DNA of 64,000 bases from Symbiodinium natans (lineage: Eukaryota; Sar; Dinophyceae; Suessiales; Symbiodiniaceae). Location: the NCBI GenBank assembly GCA_905221605.1, contig CAJNDS010002469.1, positions 126,001-190,000 of the forward strand, in the 5' to 3' direction. Position 1 is the stretch's first letter; each line of letters starts with the position of its first letter. Positions 21,983-32,631 of this stretch are shown here, piece after piece. A model generated the notes under the pieces. It was not told where the DNA came from and ran no database searches. It saw nothing but the letters and a program-made list of their open reading frames with translations. A program made the translations under genes and the position numbers.

Positions 21983-24665
21983 GACCCAGAGAAAATTCCC
22001 TTTGTCCACAATTTAGGTTCCCTTTTATAAGCCCCATCTAAACCAAAAAGGGTACACTTCTTTTTCCAATTCTACTCTTGAGTCTAGCCTTGGAAATCGA
22101 GTAGGTTCAACGGTCCAATCACACCCTCAGCCCTACAGGGTAGCAATCGGGCCCAGGGGTTTAGGGTTTAGGGTTTAGGGTTTGGGGTTTAGGGTTTAGG
22201 GTTTAGGGTTTAGGGCTTGGGGATTAAGGTTGGAACCATTGGGCCCTTAGCATGGTCCCTTACCCTTGCTAGTAGGGATCCGAAGTATGGGCCCTTATTC
22301 TACATAGTGCTGTATAGTATCAGAAGGTTATATAGCAAGCGAACCAAATCAACCGTAGACGATAGGATATACGGGCTTCGGCCGAATAGGGTTTAGGTTT
22401 AGGGGTTAGGGTTTAGGGCTTGGGGCCTGAATGGGAGCTCATGGGGACATGTGACCCCGCCGAGGTATCGTTGGTCTCATTCACTCTGCCCAAATAAATA
22501 AGGTCTCAAATCAGTTTCAGAACCTAGGAACCTGGGGGTGTAGGGGTTTAGGGTCCAGGGTTTGGGGTTTAGGGTGAAGCACCCCAAGAAGCCTTCGTAA
22601 TTCCCCTCAGTCGGGGGCAATTCGCCCAAATGCCAGGCGCAAGCATCGCTTTTCAGCTGTAGCCCCACTGGTTGCCAGGGCGGCACGCCTACGTGAAACA
22701 AGTTTGATATTACTGTTCTTGGTGAGTGTATATAGGGTTCCTTTTCAACCAATGTGTATATACAGTACATGGTGTTTGGGGATACAAGAAATATGAACCC
22801 TAATTCAATGTGAAGATCTGGAGACTTGAAGAGACGACACGCATAATATGGTTCAGGGTTGTGGGGTGTGCTTCCCCTTCCTGTCGGCTTGGTTAGGTTA
22901 GTCACTTAGACCGCTGCGAAATGTCTTGCTACGAAGTACACATTTCGCATAGCTAAATTCAGAAAAGGTGAAGTACGAAGTTGTGACCCCAAGCCCTAGC
23001 CGGAAACCCTAGGCCCCAAACCCCAAACTCCTCACGGACCCTAAAGACTAAACCCTAAACCCTAAACTCTAAACCCAAAACCCTAAAGGTCTTTAATAAG
23101 ACTGGCATTCCGGGCTGGGAAGTGTGCAGGATCCGCCCTGGCCATACAGAAATGACGTCCTTGGGGGTTCAAGATTCGAGGGCTGCGCCATTATGAGCCT
23201 GTAGCAAAAATTATAGGGTTCAGGGTTTAGGGTTTAGGGTTTAGGGTTAGGGATAGGGTTTAGGCGTTTAGGGACTAGGGTTTAGGGATTGGGGTTTAGA
23301 GAGTAGGGTTTAGGGGGACTGCCTCTCTCACAAGGTTTTATTTCAGTGCCTTGAGGGTGGAAATCGCTTGCAGAACATTTCAGGGAGATTGCCATCATGG
23401 AGAGCCCAGGAAAGTTTTGGGTTTCCCAATTTTAAAGGGGGGGGGGGGGGCGGGTACCCCTGTTAATTTTCATGTTTCCTTTTTTCGACTGAAACATCTG
23501 GGGGGTAGTATACTACCCCCCAGATGTTATTCGGCGAACTCCTACTTTTGCGGTTTCAAAAATCCATATACTTCAAAGGTCCATTCCAACTTTGGGGAAA
23601 CACAGCCCGAAACCGTAAGCCCTAAAATGACGTTTGGGTTCCCACCTTGCTTTCACTGTGAGTGCTGGTCTGGGCACTGGGTCCTAGGATTCATGCGGTT
23701 TGGGTTTTGGGTTTTGGGTTTAGGGTTTATGGTTTAGGGTCCAACTCCAAACCCTACAGCCAACTTGGAACCTTGCACCCTGCAGGACTTACTCTGCAAC
23801 CGTGCGCCATGGCAGAAGAGGGTGATAGAAGCTTTAGGGTTTGAGGGTTTTTGAGGGTCTGTTGCTTAGTGGGATTTACAGGGCTTAGCACCCTCATGCA
23901 GCAAGCCAATGGCAGCGCGCAGCAGCAAAGGGGACGCCAACCCTAAACCCCAAACCCCAAACCCCAAAGCATAAACCCCAAACCCTAAACCCCAAACCCT
24001 AAACCCCAAACCCTAAGCCCTAAACCCTAAGCCGGCTCCCCAGTAGTCGATGCGATTCTTGGTGCGCACCACGTTTCAGGCCCTTTGCGAGTTCCGGGGG
24101 TCTCGCGGCTGGCCTGCCGGACCTGGCCCGGGGCAAAGCTCCGAACGCTTAGGGTGTAGGGTTTAGGGTTTAGGGTTTAGGGTTTAGGGTTTAGGGTTTA
24201 GGGTTTAGAGTGTTAGGGTGTTACGGTAGGATTTAGAGGGTTTGGGGCCTGAGGTTTCTCATACAGGAGCCACGAAAATGACCAGCAGTATATCCTTGCA
24301 ATCCTCCTAAGATGTAGAACCCTAAACCCTAAACCCTAAACCCTAAACCCTAAACCCTAAACCCTAAACCCTAAACCCTAAACCCTAAACCCTAACCCCT
24401 AAACCCATACGGCAATCAAACAGGCCTCGGGATTCGGGTGTTAGGGTTTAGGTTTTCGGGTTTAGGGGTTTAGAGTTGGGATGTTCCCCCTAATTACTAA
24501 CAGTCCTTAGGAGGGGTTATACTAGGGGGGGGGTACTATAATTCCTTTTCAGGACTGTTGTTAGATAAGGGGAACAGCCCAAGTTTAGGGTTTAGGGTTT
24601 AGGGTTTAGGGTTTAGGGTTTAGGGTTAGGGTATAGGAGCACCCCTTGAGCGCCTCAGGGCACAG
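21983..24665. other. Intron-like region with telomeric tracts and weak exon candidates
   Basis: TTTAGGG at 22158-22220, 23217-23262 and 24148-24210; CCCTAAA or CCCCAAA at 23938-24030 and 24319-24403; MITE-C at 24477-24583. Weak exon candidates: 23146-23190 (IRPGHTEMTSLG), 23908-23937, and 24107-24160 (ALCEFRGSRGWPAGPG, donor GG|GC). Phases can be joined but the product is unknown. 22560-22900 is open on the minus strand (VGVPPWQPVGLQLKSDAC) without a recognisable match. Confidence 0.4.
24477..24583. mobile_element. MITE family C, copy without telomeric insert
   Basis: Begins GGGATGTTCCCCCTAATTAC, ends with the inverted complement (GGACTGTTGTTAGATAAGGGG...). Other copies: 44447-44573 (with telomeric insert), 57997-58093, and a half at 28808-28868. 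Confidence 0.75.
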
Positions 24666-24714
24666 GAATGGCGCCTCAGACCGCGCAGCTGTCAGAAAAA
24701 TGCTGGATGGAGAG
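24666..24714 (+). CDS. Candidate exon of unidentified gene X
   Basis: Acceptor CACAG|G and donor GAGAG|GTCGTC (GT). Reads NGASDRAAVRKMLDGE in the frame that joins upstream exons; a second frame is also open. Followed by TTTAGGG. Confidence 0.45.
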
Positions 24715-26351
24715 GTCGTCGGGTTTAGGGTTTAAGGTTTAGGGTTGGGGTTTAGGGTTTTAGGCTTTAGGGTTTAGGGTTTAGGGTTTAGGGTTTGGAG
24801 TCTGGGTAGGTTTAGCTGTGTGTTCACGTGAAGGTACCATAAGCTTCTTAGCCAAAGCCGCTTTCTGAACTGGATTGCGGGCCCGGGCGAAGCTGTAAAC
24901 TCCTGAGCCCTGCACTTCAACCCGAAGCCCTCAGCAGCAATGGTAGTACCAGGAGCTACTCAGTAGCTGAATGAGTACACTTTACACTTGTACTATAATC
25001 CCCTATAGAACTGAAAGTGCGCATTTTTTGGGGCTTGTGAATTCAGCAACTAAGGCTGTTGGCAGTTGTTTTTAGAAGTCCGCCCGGACGGCCTGGCCAC
25101 ACTCTCCACCCACACCTGCTCTGTGCTTCAATGCCAGCAGCAGGGATTGCTGGAAGGTCCACGGGTACTTGCTCGTGGTACTTAATAAACAATTATTTCT
25201 GTATTCACAACCCACTTATATAAGCCCCTTAAATACCCTAATAACATGTTTATAATTCGGTTATAAGTGCAGTTACTATTTGGTTAGTAAGAACCATGAA
25301 CCTCCAAGTAGGGTTGCAAGTGAACTACTACCTTCTAGGGTTTCTGCCTCGGACCCTCAAGGTTGTACCCGTGGGTTTTTGGGGGTCCCTTTTTAAAGAT
25401 CCCGAAGTGATTATTGGGGCCACTAGGAGTATATGAAGGGGAACTTTTAGGGGGCACGAGTTTTCATCTCAAGATACATGTCGACATGAACCTACTAAAC
25501 CCTCAGCCCTAAACTCCCGACTTGCAACTGCACGTGGGCCTTCAGATGCACAAGGTTCGTGAAGAAACTGTTTAAACCCTTTCGCTTGCTTGAAGTACAC
25601 GGAAAAATCAGGACTCCGAACGACAGCTCCGCGTTGAACTTTGTTGCGCCTATCCCTGCAACAAAGTCTCGGGAGTGGGGCAAGCGAAAGTACTGACAGC
25701 CGGCTGCAAAGAGTGGTGGGTCGAAAATGCGATACCCCATTCCCTTATTTGACACGAAGCCTCCACACCCTAAACCCTAAACCCTAAACCCTAAACCCTA
25801 AACCCTAAACCCAGCTTCGGGTCTGAGGGGTTGGGGGCCTGAGGTGTCTCAGGGGTGTCGGGTGACTTGCGCCTGAACCTCTCTTGATTCTCAGTGGAGT
25901 TTTGGGGGGTTTCTGGAGTTTAGGACTTGGGGGATCCCCCAATCCCAGTTTCTTAAAGGGGTTTAGGGTTTTAGGGTTTGTTTCTTAAAGGGGTTTAGGG
26001 TTTTAGGGTTTAGGGATTGCGGTAGGCATCTATGTCTTCTTCTGGGTGGGGGTGTTAGGTGCAGGCGCCACCCCAAGGTGGGATCTGGGTTGAGGTTTCG
26101 GGGGTTTCGGAGGGTACTGGTAGTTGTTTGTTAGGACTCCGTCTTCGGGTTTGCCGTTTGAATAGGGCTCGTTAGGGCATTTCTGGATTTGTTTTCGGAT
26201 TTAAGGCTTCTAATGGCATTTCTGGATTTGCTTTCTGATTCAAGGTGTAGGTCGTATAGGAGTCAAGGGGTGGTTCTCCATGTTTAGGGTTCAAGGTCGC
26301 GGTTTTGGGGGGTATGCACTGAAAGCCCCTCCCCCTCCCTGACCCTCGAAA
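24715..26351. other. Repeat-rich stretch with MITE-B copy
   Basis: TTTAGGG variants at 24721-24800; MITE-B at 25158-25309; CCCTAAA at 25767-25812. 25495-25755 is open on both strands with no recognised product. Confidence 0.45.
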
Positions 26352-26480
26352 GCAAGGTGGTGGCACTCTTCACGACACTGGTGCTGGAAGGGGCGCCCTC
26401 GTTCCTTTCAGTGCTGCCTGGGCCCAAGCCACTTGCTTGGGGAAGGCGAACGGCGAACATTGCAGAAGTGACCTGCCCTG
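26352..26480 (+). CDS. Candidate exon, possibly gene X
   Basis: Acceptor-like GCAAG|G. Reads VVALFTTLVLEGAPSFLSVL, then PGPKPLAWGRR, a hydrophobic stretch that could span a membrane. Phase 0 fits the end of 24666-24714. End undefined; the minus strand is also open. Confidence 0.3.
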
Positions 26481-26994
26481 TGTTTTCGGGGGTACACAAT
26501 AAGCACGGGGGCCTGGGGCCCGCCCAACAGTTCGGATTCGGGTCTCTAAGGTTTTCTTCACCTTTAACAGCCCTCTCGCCACGGTGCCGTGCACATTCCG
26601 AGTCCTGAACCCTGACCCCTAAACCCTAAGTCCTAATAAGCCCTACACCCTCTCGGTGTGTCCTCAAAAAAAGTCTCAAAAATAGCATTGTTTTCGATGG
26701 TTCTCGCAATTTTGTCGCATCGGGGAAGGTACCAACAACCGAGCTCTGGTTCAAGGTTCCTCGAAAACTTTTTTTAATTACAATGTGGTTACTGGGTCTA
26801 CAAGCTCCATCTTTGACATATGCCTACGACCCGAAAAGCCATGACATCTCCCCACAACCCTATGCCCTAAACCCTAAACCCTAAAGCTTAAACCAGCCGT
26901 AGGATTTCTGGCGGGAGGCGTCGCCGAAGTTGCCATCCCACTCAATTTATCATCAGGGTGTCTTAACTTTAAGAGGGTTGAGGGACTGAGGCTG

Positions 26995-27260
26995 GGTTTA
27001 GGGTTTAGGGTTTAGGGTTTAGGGTTTAGGGTTTAGGGTTTAGGGTTTAGGGTTTAGGGTTTTCAGGGTTTAGGGTTTAGGGTTTAGGGTTTAGGGTTTT
27101 TGGGAGCATACCTTACTGAAGCTCTGCAGCGGTCCTCATCCTGATCCAGGGTACACTCCCTAACCCTGGGATGCTCCTGCTCCTAAGAAGAGGGAGGGTT
27201 TTAGGGTTTAGGGTTTAGGGTTTAGGGTTTAGGGTTTAGGGTTTAGGGTTTAGGGTTTAG
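26995..27260. repeat. Two long TTTAGGG arrays
   Basis: 26995-27107 and 27193-27260, mostly perfect TTTAGGG units, separated by about 85 bp of non-repetitive sequence. Confidence 0.92.
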
Positions 27261-27436
27261 GTGTTTTTGCGGTTGGTGCTTAACTTCAAGTGGGTGATTG
27301 GCAAAGTATGGTCCCAAAAGGGATCGTGATTTTGACAACGACCCAAGTAAAGCCTACAGGCAAGCCTATCTCCAAACTCTTTGGAGTTCGGGTTTAGGGT
27401 TTAGGGTGTGGCAATTGAGGGGGTTTAGGGGACGCA

Positions 27437-27510
27437 GGTCAGGGTACCAGCTGGCGCGATTTGCCGTCGCCGCGCTGCTCTTCACGTTAGCGCAGGGGCT
27501 AGCGCGGCGC
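27437..27510 (+). CDS. Candidate exon with hydrophobic segment
   Basis: Acceptor CGCAG|G. Reads SGYQLARFAVAALLFTLAQG, then LARRS, consistent with one membrane helix. Partner exons not identified. Confidence 0.35.
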
Positions 27511-27784
27511 TCACGGGTTTGGTGTTTGGGGCTGCGATTTTGGGTTCAGGGTTCGGGATTTTGGCTTTAAGTTTTTGGCACCACCAGCCCAAAACCCCTA
27601 GGCCCCTTAGAGCTTACAGTGCTTTGGGAGTTTGAAGGCTTAGGTTGTTTTTTTACGTGCGAGGGGTGAGGGTTTGTCCAGGGCGTCGCTTTCCGTTCTT
27701 CAGCTATGTAGTTGAGGCTTCTCTTGAGTTTCAGGGGAAATTTAGGGTGTGTTCTTGGGAGGAACCCTACACCCCAAACCCTAT

Positions 27785-27897
27785 CTTGGTACCCAGTGGT
27801 ACTCTTTACCCTTTTTTTGTTTATGGGGTTCCCTTATAAAATAGCCAACCCCAAAAAGGGCGCCCTTATCATGATATGGTTGCTGGGCTACCTAGCT
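27785..27897. mobile_element. MITE family A, copy
   Basis: Left arm GGTACCCAGTGGTACTCTTT..., right arm AAAAAGGGCGCCCTTATC...GCTGGGCTACC. Same layout as 37748-37913 and 62497-62605 but diverged. Confidence 0.6.
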
Positions 27898-28904
27898 ATG
27901 TTATAAACCCTAAAGCTTGCACAGCAAACCCGAAAGGGTTGGCGGAGTTGGTCGGGTCAAAGGAGGGCTTGAGGATGAGGTTTAGGATTTAAGGCTTTCG
28001 GGCTTTCTTGGCTTCAGGGACAACTTGCAGGATTAACCCCTGAACCCTAAAACCCTCAACCCTCAACCCTAAACCCAAAAACCCTGAACCCCTCTAGGTT
28101 TGGGGGCTTGGGAATCCGGGCCGCAAAACCCTTGAAACCTAGGCCACGGCAGCCCAGGAAGCTATCCTCAGCCCAAATAAAGCGTGGGCGGTTTGGGGTT
28201 TAGGGGTTTAGGGTGCCTAGGGTTTAGGGTTTAGGGTTTAGGGTTTAGGGTTTAGGGTTTAGGGTGTATAAGCCCTAAGCCGTAACCCTCTACCTTCAGA
28301 ACCCAAAACCTAGTTTTTTTGTCGGTTCTGAGTACAAATCCGTTTGGATTCTTCGGTAACCAATAAAAAAGTAGGTGTTGGGTTCTTTGGCCATCAACCC
28401 TACAAAATGCCAGCCGGCACGAGGTCCTCACAGCTTTTTGTGTGGGCGCAAGCCCCGTCGAGGTTGTGGGAGCCTGAGCTTTTCGAGAGGCTTGGGGTTT
28501 GGGGTTTATTTAGGGTTTACAGGGCTCAGGGTTTGCTGTTGGCGGCTTAGGGCCGTTAGGGTGTTGAGGAATGGAGCTTTGACTTCAGGATATGGAGTTC
28601 CTTTTTCAAGTAGAGTCCTTGATGCGCGCTTTCTTTCAATCGTATTGCCCTGAAGTTATCAGGCCTCGACCAAACCCGTGTACGGGTGGTTTAAGGTATT
28701 TTCCTAGAATGAGGGGTGTTGGGCTCCCTAAACGCCGAAGGACGCTTAAATTCAGGGTTCGCTGGTCCAGCGTTAAGCAGATTTTTCTCACTTGGGAGGG
28801 GGTTTTAGAAGTACAGTACTATAATCCCTACTAAGGACTGTTCGTATAATTGGGGAGCGTCCCAAATAACCCTAAACCCTAAACCCTAAACCCTAGACCC
28901 TAAA
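27898..28904. other. Telomeric tracts, half MITE-C, unassigned open stretches
   Basis: CCCTAAA-like at 28034-28090; TTTAGGG at 28195-28266; half of MITE-C at 28808-28868. 28344-28653 is open in two + frames (LFVWAQAPSRLWEPELFERL) but has no recognised product. Confidence 0.4.
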
Positions 28905-29275
28905 CCCATATGGTTGCTGGGCTACCAAGATCCCGATGTTGGGCTTCGATGCTGGGCGGGGACGATGCCATGGATGAGTCAATGAGTGCTTCTTCCGCGC
29001 CACGGCTCCCCTTGACTTGGCTCCCATGACCTCCTTGCAACGGGCTTTGTAGGGTTTTGGGTTCTTAGGGTTCTTAGGGTTCTTAGGGTTTTGGAGGGGA
29101 TTTAGGGCTTTGCATTTAGGGTTGAGCCACCTCTGCTCAACTGGGAAGACCAACTCCTGCTGAAATTCCGGCTGCTTGCCGGCGACAGTGCTGTGCCGGA
29201 GACGTCTCTTGCGACGCTGACGCCCCTGTGGGCGATGCAAACGCGAGTAGTCGCAAGAGTCATGTCACTCACAGC
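28905..29275 (+). CDS. Candidate exons of an unidentified gene
   Basis: ATG at 28911 reads MVAGLPRSRCWASMLGGDDA, then MDESMSASSAPRLPLTWL. A second open piece at about 29128-29275 reads LNWEDQLLLKFRLLAGDSAV and TPLWAMQTRVVARVMSLT. The minus strand is also open (28893-29240), so strand is uncertain. Confidence 0.3.
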
Positions 29276-29308
29276 CCAGGAGACCCTCCGAGACCCTAAG
29301 CCCAGAAA

Positions 29309-29415
29309 ACCCTAAACCCTAAACCCTAAACCCTAAACCCTAAACCCTAAACCCTAAACCCTAAACCCTAAACCCTAAACCCTAAACCCTAAACCCTAAA
29401 CCCTAAACCCTAACC
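29309..29415. repeat. Perfect CCCTAAA array
   Basis: About 15 uninterrupted CCCTAAA units; followed by an open segment (29431-29500, VTFGYIHMPVSAVRDAQLPP) that could be an exon. Confidence 0.92.
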
Positions 29416-29549
29416 TGTGAGGTGACGTTTGGCTACATCCACATGCCGGTGTCAGCTGTGCGCGATGCCCAGCTTCCACCAACCGGTTTTGTGAGGTTTT
29501 TCGGGGTCGGGTTTCCCAAGGTCTGTAGAGGGGGATGTGGGAATGGGGG

Positions 29550-29571
29550 CATATATATATATATATAGATA

Positions 29572-29600
<29 letters not shown>
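29550..29600. repeat. AT dinucleotide microsatellite
   Basis: Two blocks of (AT)n joined by AGATA; a smaller (TA)n is at 29876-29890. Confidence 0.95.
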
Positions 29601-29603
<3 letters not shown>

Positions 29604-31376
29604 TACATGTATACATGGCCGCGTGCCAATATTGATTGCTTGTAACAGTGCCGGGGCCCACACACGTGACATGCCCCGTTACATAGGGTATGTATCAATG
29701 CCCGGGGTTTTGCGACAGACCTGCTTGTTGTCTTGTTTTGCAAGCCCCGTTTGTGGCTTCCTCCAGTCGTGTATGCGCGCGCGACAGAGGTCTGTATCGA
29801 GATGGGCCTTACAGAGGTCTGCAACAGACGTGTGCGTGCGCGGTCAGCGACAACCGGGGGTTCTGGCACACAGCCATATATATATATATGTGGATAAGTT
29901 ACATAAAGTATATACTACATACGCTACATCTGTTCGTTGGAGGGGGTCAGCGACTCTGTGTTCCCAGCAGTACCGACCTGTGCCGCCATGTGTCGGAGTT
30001 GGTCCATGATGGTCCAGTCTCGGGGCGCGTAGGCGCTACTCTTGATCTCTGTAGAGCTCTTAGTTGTAGAGCATTTAACCTTTAACATTTTTGGGGTACT
30101 AGAATCTCCTTGTAATCCCAAAGGCTAGCCTTTAGTTAGTTCCCCAAAGGTACTGGACAACTAAGAGCTTCTCTACTGCGCCAAAACAACTGAAAGAAAC
30201 CTCAAATTGCAGATCGCATGGTGCCTTCCCAACCTGACAGCGCAACCTCCCTCCCCTCGCCACGCTAAACCCTGACTCTCAACCCTTAAACCCTTGAACA
30301 AAACAAAAGTATGCAATCCGATGAGCCCGAATTCCTACGGCATCTGTCGCTTGTGTCCCGCGAAGCAAGGCGGGCTTCCTGTTACTGTTGCCTCACAGCC
30401 CGATGCCCGAAACCCAACAGCAGTGTAAGGTTCCGGGTTACTGAAGCTAAGTAACACCCTGAAGCCCCATGCCCTAGCAGGCTGAGTTACTTCGCCTTCA
30501 GCAGGCCTTGCAGGGCTTTTTGGGGAAGTTTCACATGGGCAGCTAGGACACAGAGTAGGTTTAATATCCCGTATAAGGCCGTTTCAACCCAGAAAAGGGT
30601 GCCCTTTTGTGTATTCCTAGCCCTAAACCCTAAACCCCTTAAACCCAAGCCCTAAACCCTAAACCCCAAGCCCTAAACCTTAAATCAACCCGAAGCAATC
30701 TTGGGTCTCGGCAGTGGGGTCTTGAGACTTGGGGTGGAAGCTTTGGGATCCGAAAGGTTTTTTGGGGCTTCAGTTTTAGGGGTATTTTCGGGGGGCGGTT
30801 CAGTGGCTTTGGGGGGGCTTTCGAGGGGTTTAGGGTTTAGGGTTTAGGGTTTAGGGTTTAGGGTTGCTTTAGAGGGGGCTTTAGGGGGCTTTAGGGCACA
30901 AGGCCCAAAGCCCGAAAGACTTCAAGCTTGGTGTACCTAAGCCTGCGCCCTCGGTCCTAAAACCCAAAAGCCCTAAACTGCGTGCCTTGCAGGGGCTTCG
31001 GGGGCTTTAGGGGGTTTAGGGTACCAAATCCTAACCACCAGCTCTGCACCCTAAGCCCTGAACCCCACACCCTGAGTCCCCGCAACCTGAAATTCGAAAC
31101 CTGCTGTGCAGGAACCTACAGTAAACTCCAGAGAGTTGGAACATGGTTTAAGGATGATTAGAGCTGGGATTCCCTTTAGTATACCTCTTGGGGTATGGGG
31201 ATAAGGATGTTCCAACTTTTTGGGGGGTTGCTGTGAGTTTTAGGGCTTCAGGGAAGATAGCGTTGGCGTGGTTGAGGCTTGATGCAAGGTCGCCAATCAT
31301 TTTCTTGACTACGTGCCAAAAGCAGCCAAGAACGGTCAAGTCCCTCAGTATGTATGTAGATATAGTGAGTTAGACC

Positions 31377-31379
<3 letters not shown>
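29600..31379. other. Mixed unique and repeat DNA, no assigned gene
   Basis: 29600-30120 is non-telomeric; its minus strand is open at 29924-30121 (APRDWTIMDQLRHMAAQVGT), possibly a retroelement remnant. 30340-30416 reads YGICRLCPAKQGGLPVTVAS on the + strand to a stop. A family-A MITE fragment is at 30556-30625, TTTAGGG at 30830-30866, and a minus-strand open stretch at 31148-31339, unrecognised. Confidence 0.35.

Positions 31380-31416
<37 letters not shown>
31380..31416. repeat. Poly-C tract (37 bp)
   Basis: Uninterrupted C run followed by AAAACAAAAACC. Length in an assembly may be inaccurate. Confidence 0.95.
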
Positions 31417-31418
<2 letters not shown>

Positions 31419-31808
31419 AAACAAAAACCTTTTAGGGTTTAGGGTTTAACCACCCCCCAACAAATAACATCAGGCGCACTAAGTTCAAAACACTCTTAAA
31501 CCCCATGCCCTCAACCCCAACAAAAACCCTAAACCCAGAAAAAAGCCCTGGCCCTAAACCCTAAAGCCCAAAAAAGCCTAAACCCCTAAACCCCCCCCCT
31601 CCCAATTTAAAAAAACAAAAAAGCCTAAACCCTGTAAACCCTATGAACCTATTAACCCCTAGACCCCCATTAACCCTATGAACCCTAAAAACCCTATAAA
31701 CCCTATAAACCCAAAAAAACCTATAAACCCTATAAACCCTATAAACCCTACAAACCCTGTATACCCTATCAACCCCTAAACCCAGCAAAGTTCGGCGCTG
31801 GGCTCCAG

Positions 31809-31850
31809 GCGGTATGGGCGCCTGGAGTGGCTCTCGGCCGCTGACTCAGG
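31809..31850 (+). CDS. Candidate exon, possible transporter fragment
   Basis: Acceptor CTCCAG|G. Reads RYGRLEWLSAADS. It resembles the RLSxLQWLSL step of nucleotide-sugar transporters, but the donor is unclear and a similar 30-bp piece recurs at 31985-32014, so it may be repeat DNA. Confidence 0.25.
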
Positions 31851-32558
31851 GGTTTAGGGTTTAGGGTTTAGGGTTTGGGGTTTAGGGTTTAGGGTTAAGG
31901 GTTAAGGGTTTAGGGATGATGTCGGGTTTTCGAACGCCCCAAGAGAGGCCCATAAAGTGCAGTAGAGTTACCCCGCATGACATAAGCTGCACCAGGAGTG
32001 ACTATCGGCCGCTGGCTCAGGGAGTAGGGCTTAGGGTTTAGGATTAGTGCTACGAACCCTCAACCCCCATATGTCTCAAATCTGCCAACAGGACAGACCG
32101 TACGCACTAAAGCCCTCAGCCCTCGCCCTAAAACCCTTCAGCCCTGCTCCCATAACCCGAGAGAAGCATACAGATTGAAAGCCCTCCAAACCTGAAAGCC
32201 TTGAACGCAAAAACCCTAAACCCTAGGCCCTAAATCCTAAACCCTAAGCCCAAAACCCTAAACCCTGATTCCTAAGCCCGAAATCATTCCAAGATCTAAC
32301 TCCTGCGAGTCCTATGCGCAAAAAGGACGCTTGCCTCATCCTCCCCCCCTCCCCCCTCTCAAGCGCACTAAACACTCTACCCAAACCCCGCAAGCCCCCC
32401 CAAAGCCCCCCCAAACCCCCCGCCCCCCCCCAAACCCCCAAACACCCCAAACCCCCAAACCCCCAAACCCCCCACACCCCCCAAACCCCCTAACCCCCCG
32501 AAACCCCTTAAACTCGCCCCAGGCCCCTCCCAAACTAAGAAACTGTCTTCGACCCGAG
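31851..32558. other. Telomeric and C-rich repeat DNA
   Basis: TTTAGGG-like at 31850-31915; CCCTAAA at 32213-32270; a CCCC(C)AAA-rich stretch at 32385-32520. No gene seen. Confidence 0.6.
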
Positions 32559-32631
32559 GTTGGGATGCTCACCCTTGGCGTCTTAGCTTTTGTCCTGCCG
32601 GCGGCCGAGTCGAGAAGACCTTCAGAGCCGG
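32559..32631 (+). CDS. Candidate exon with transmembrane-like segment
   Basis: Acceptor CCGAG|G. Reads VGMLTLGVLAFVLPAAESRR, then PSEP. The hydrophobic run resembles a drug/metabolite-transporter helix; a second frame is also open. Followed at once by TTTAGGG variants (32632-32790). Confidence 0.32.

Noticed and set aside
25495-25755. 86-codon minus-strand ORF
   Set aside because: The + strand is open over the same interval, there are no Sar1-style splice borders and no recognisable family; strand and coding status undecidable.
29431-29500. Exon reading VTFGYIHMPVSAVRDAQLPP
   Set aside because: Single open piece without a convincing donor or phase partner; left as a remark under the adjacent array.
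30416-30480. 5S rRNA-like segment
   Set aside because: Read against the 5S consensus, only scattered short matches; no A-box/C-box layout.
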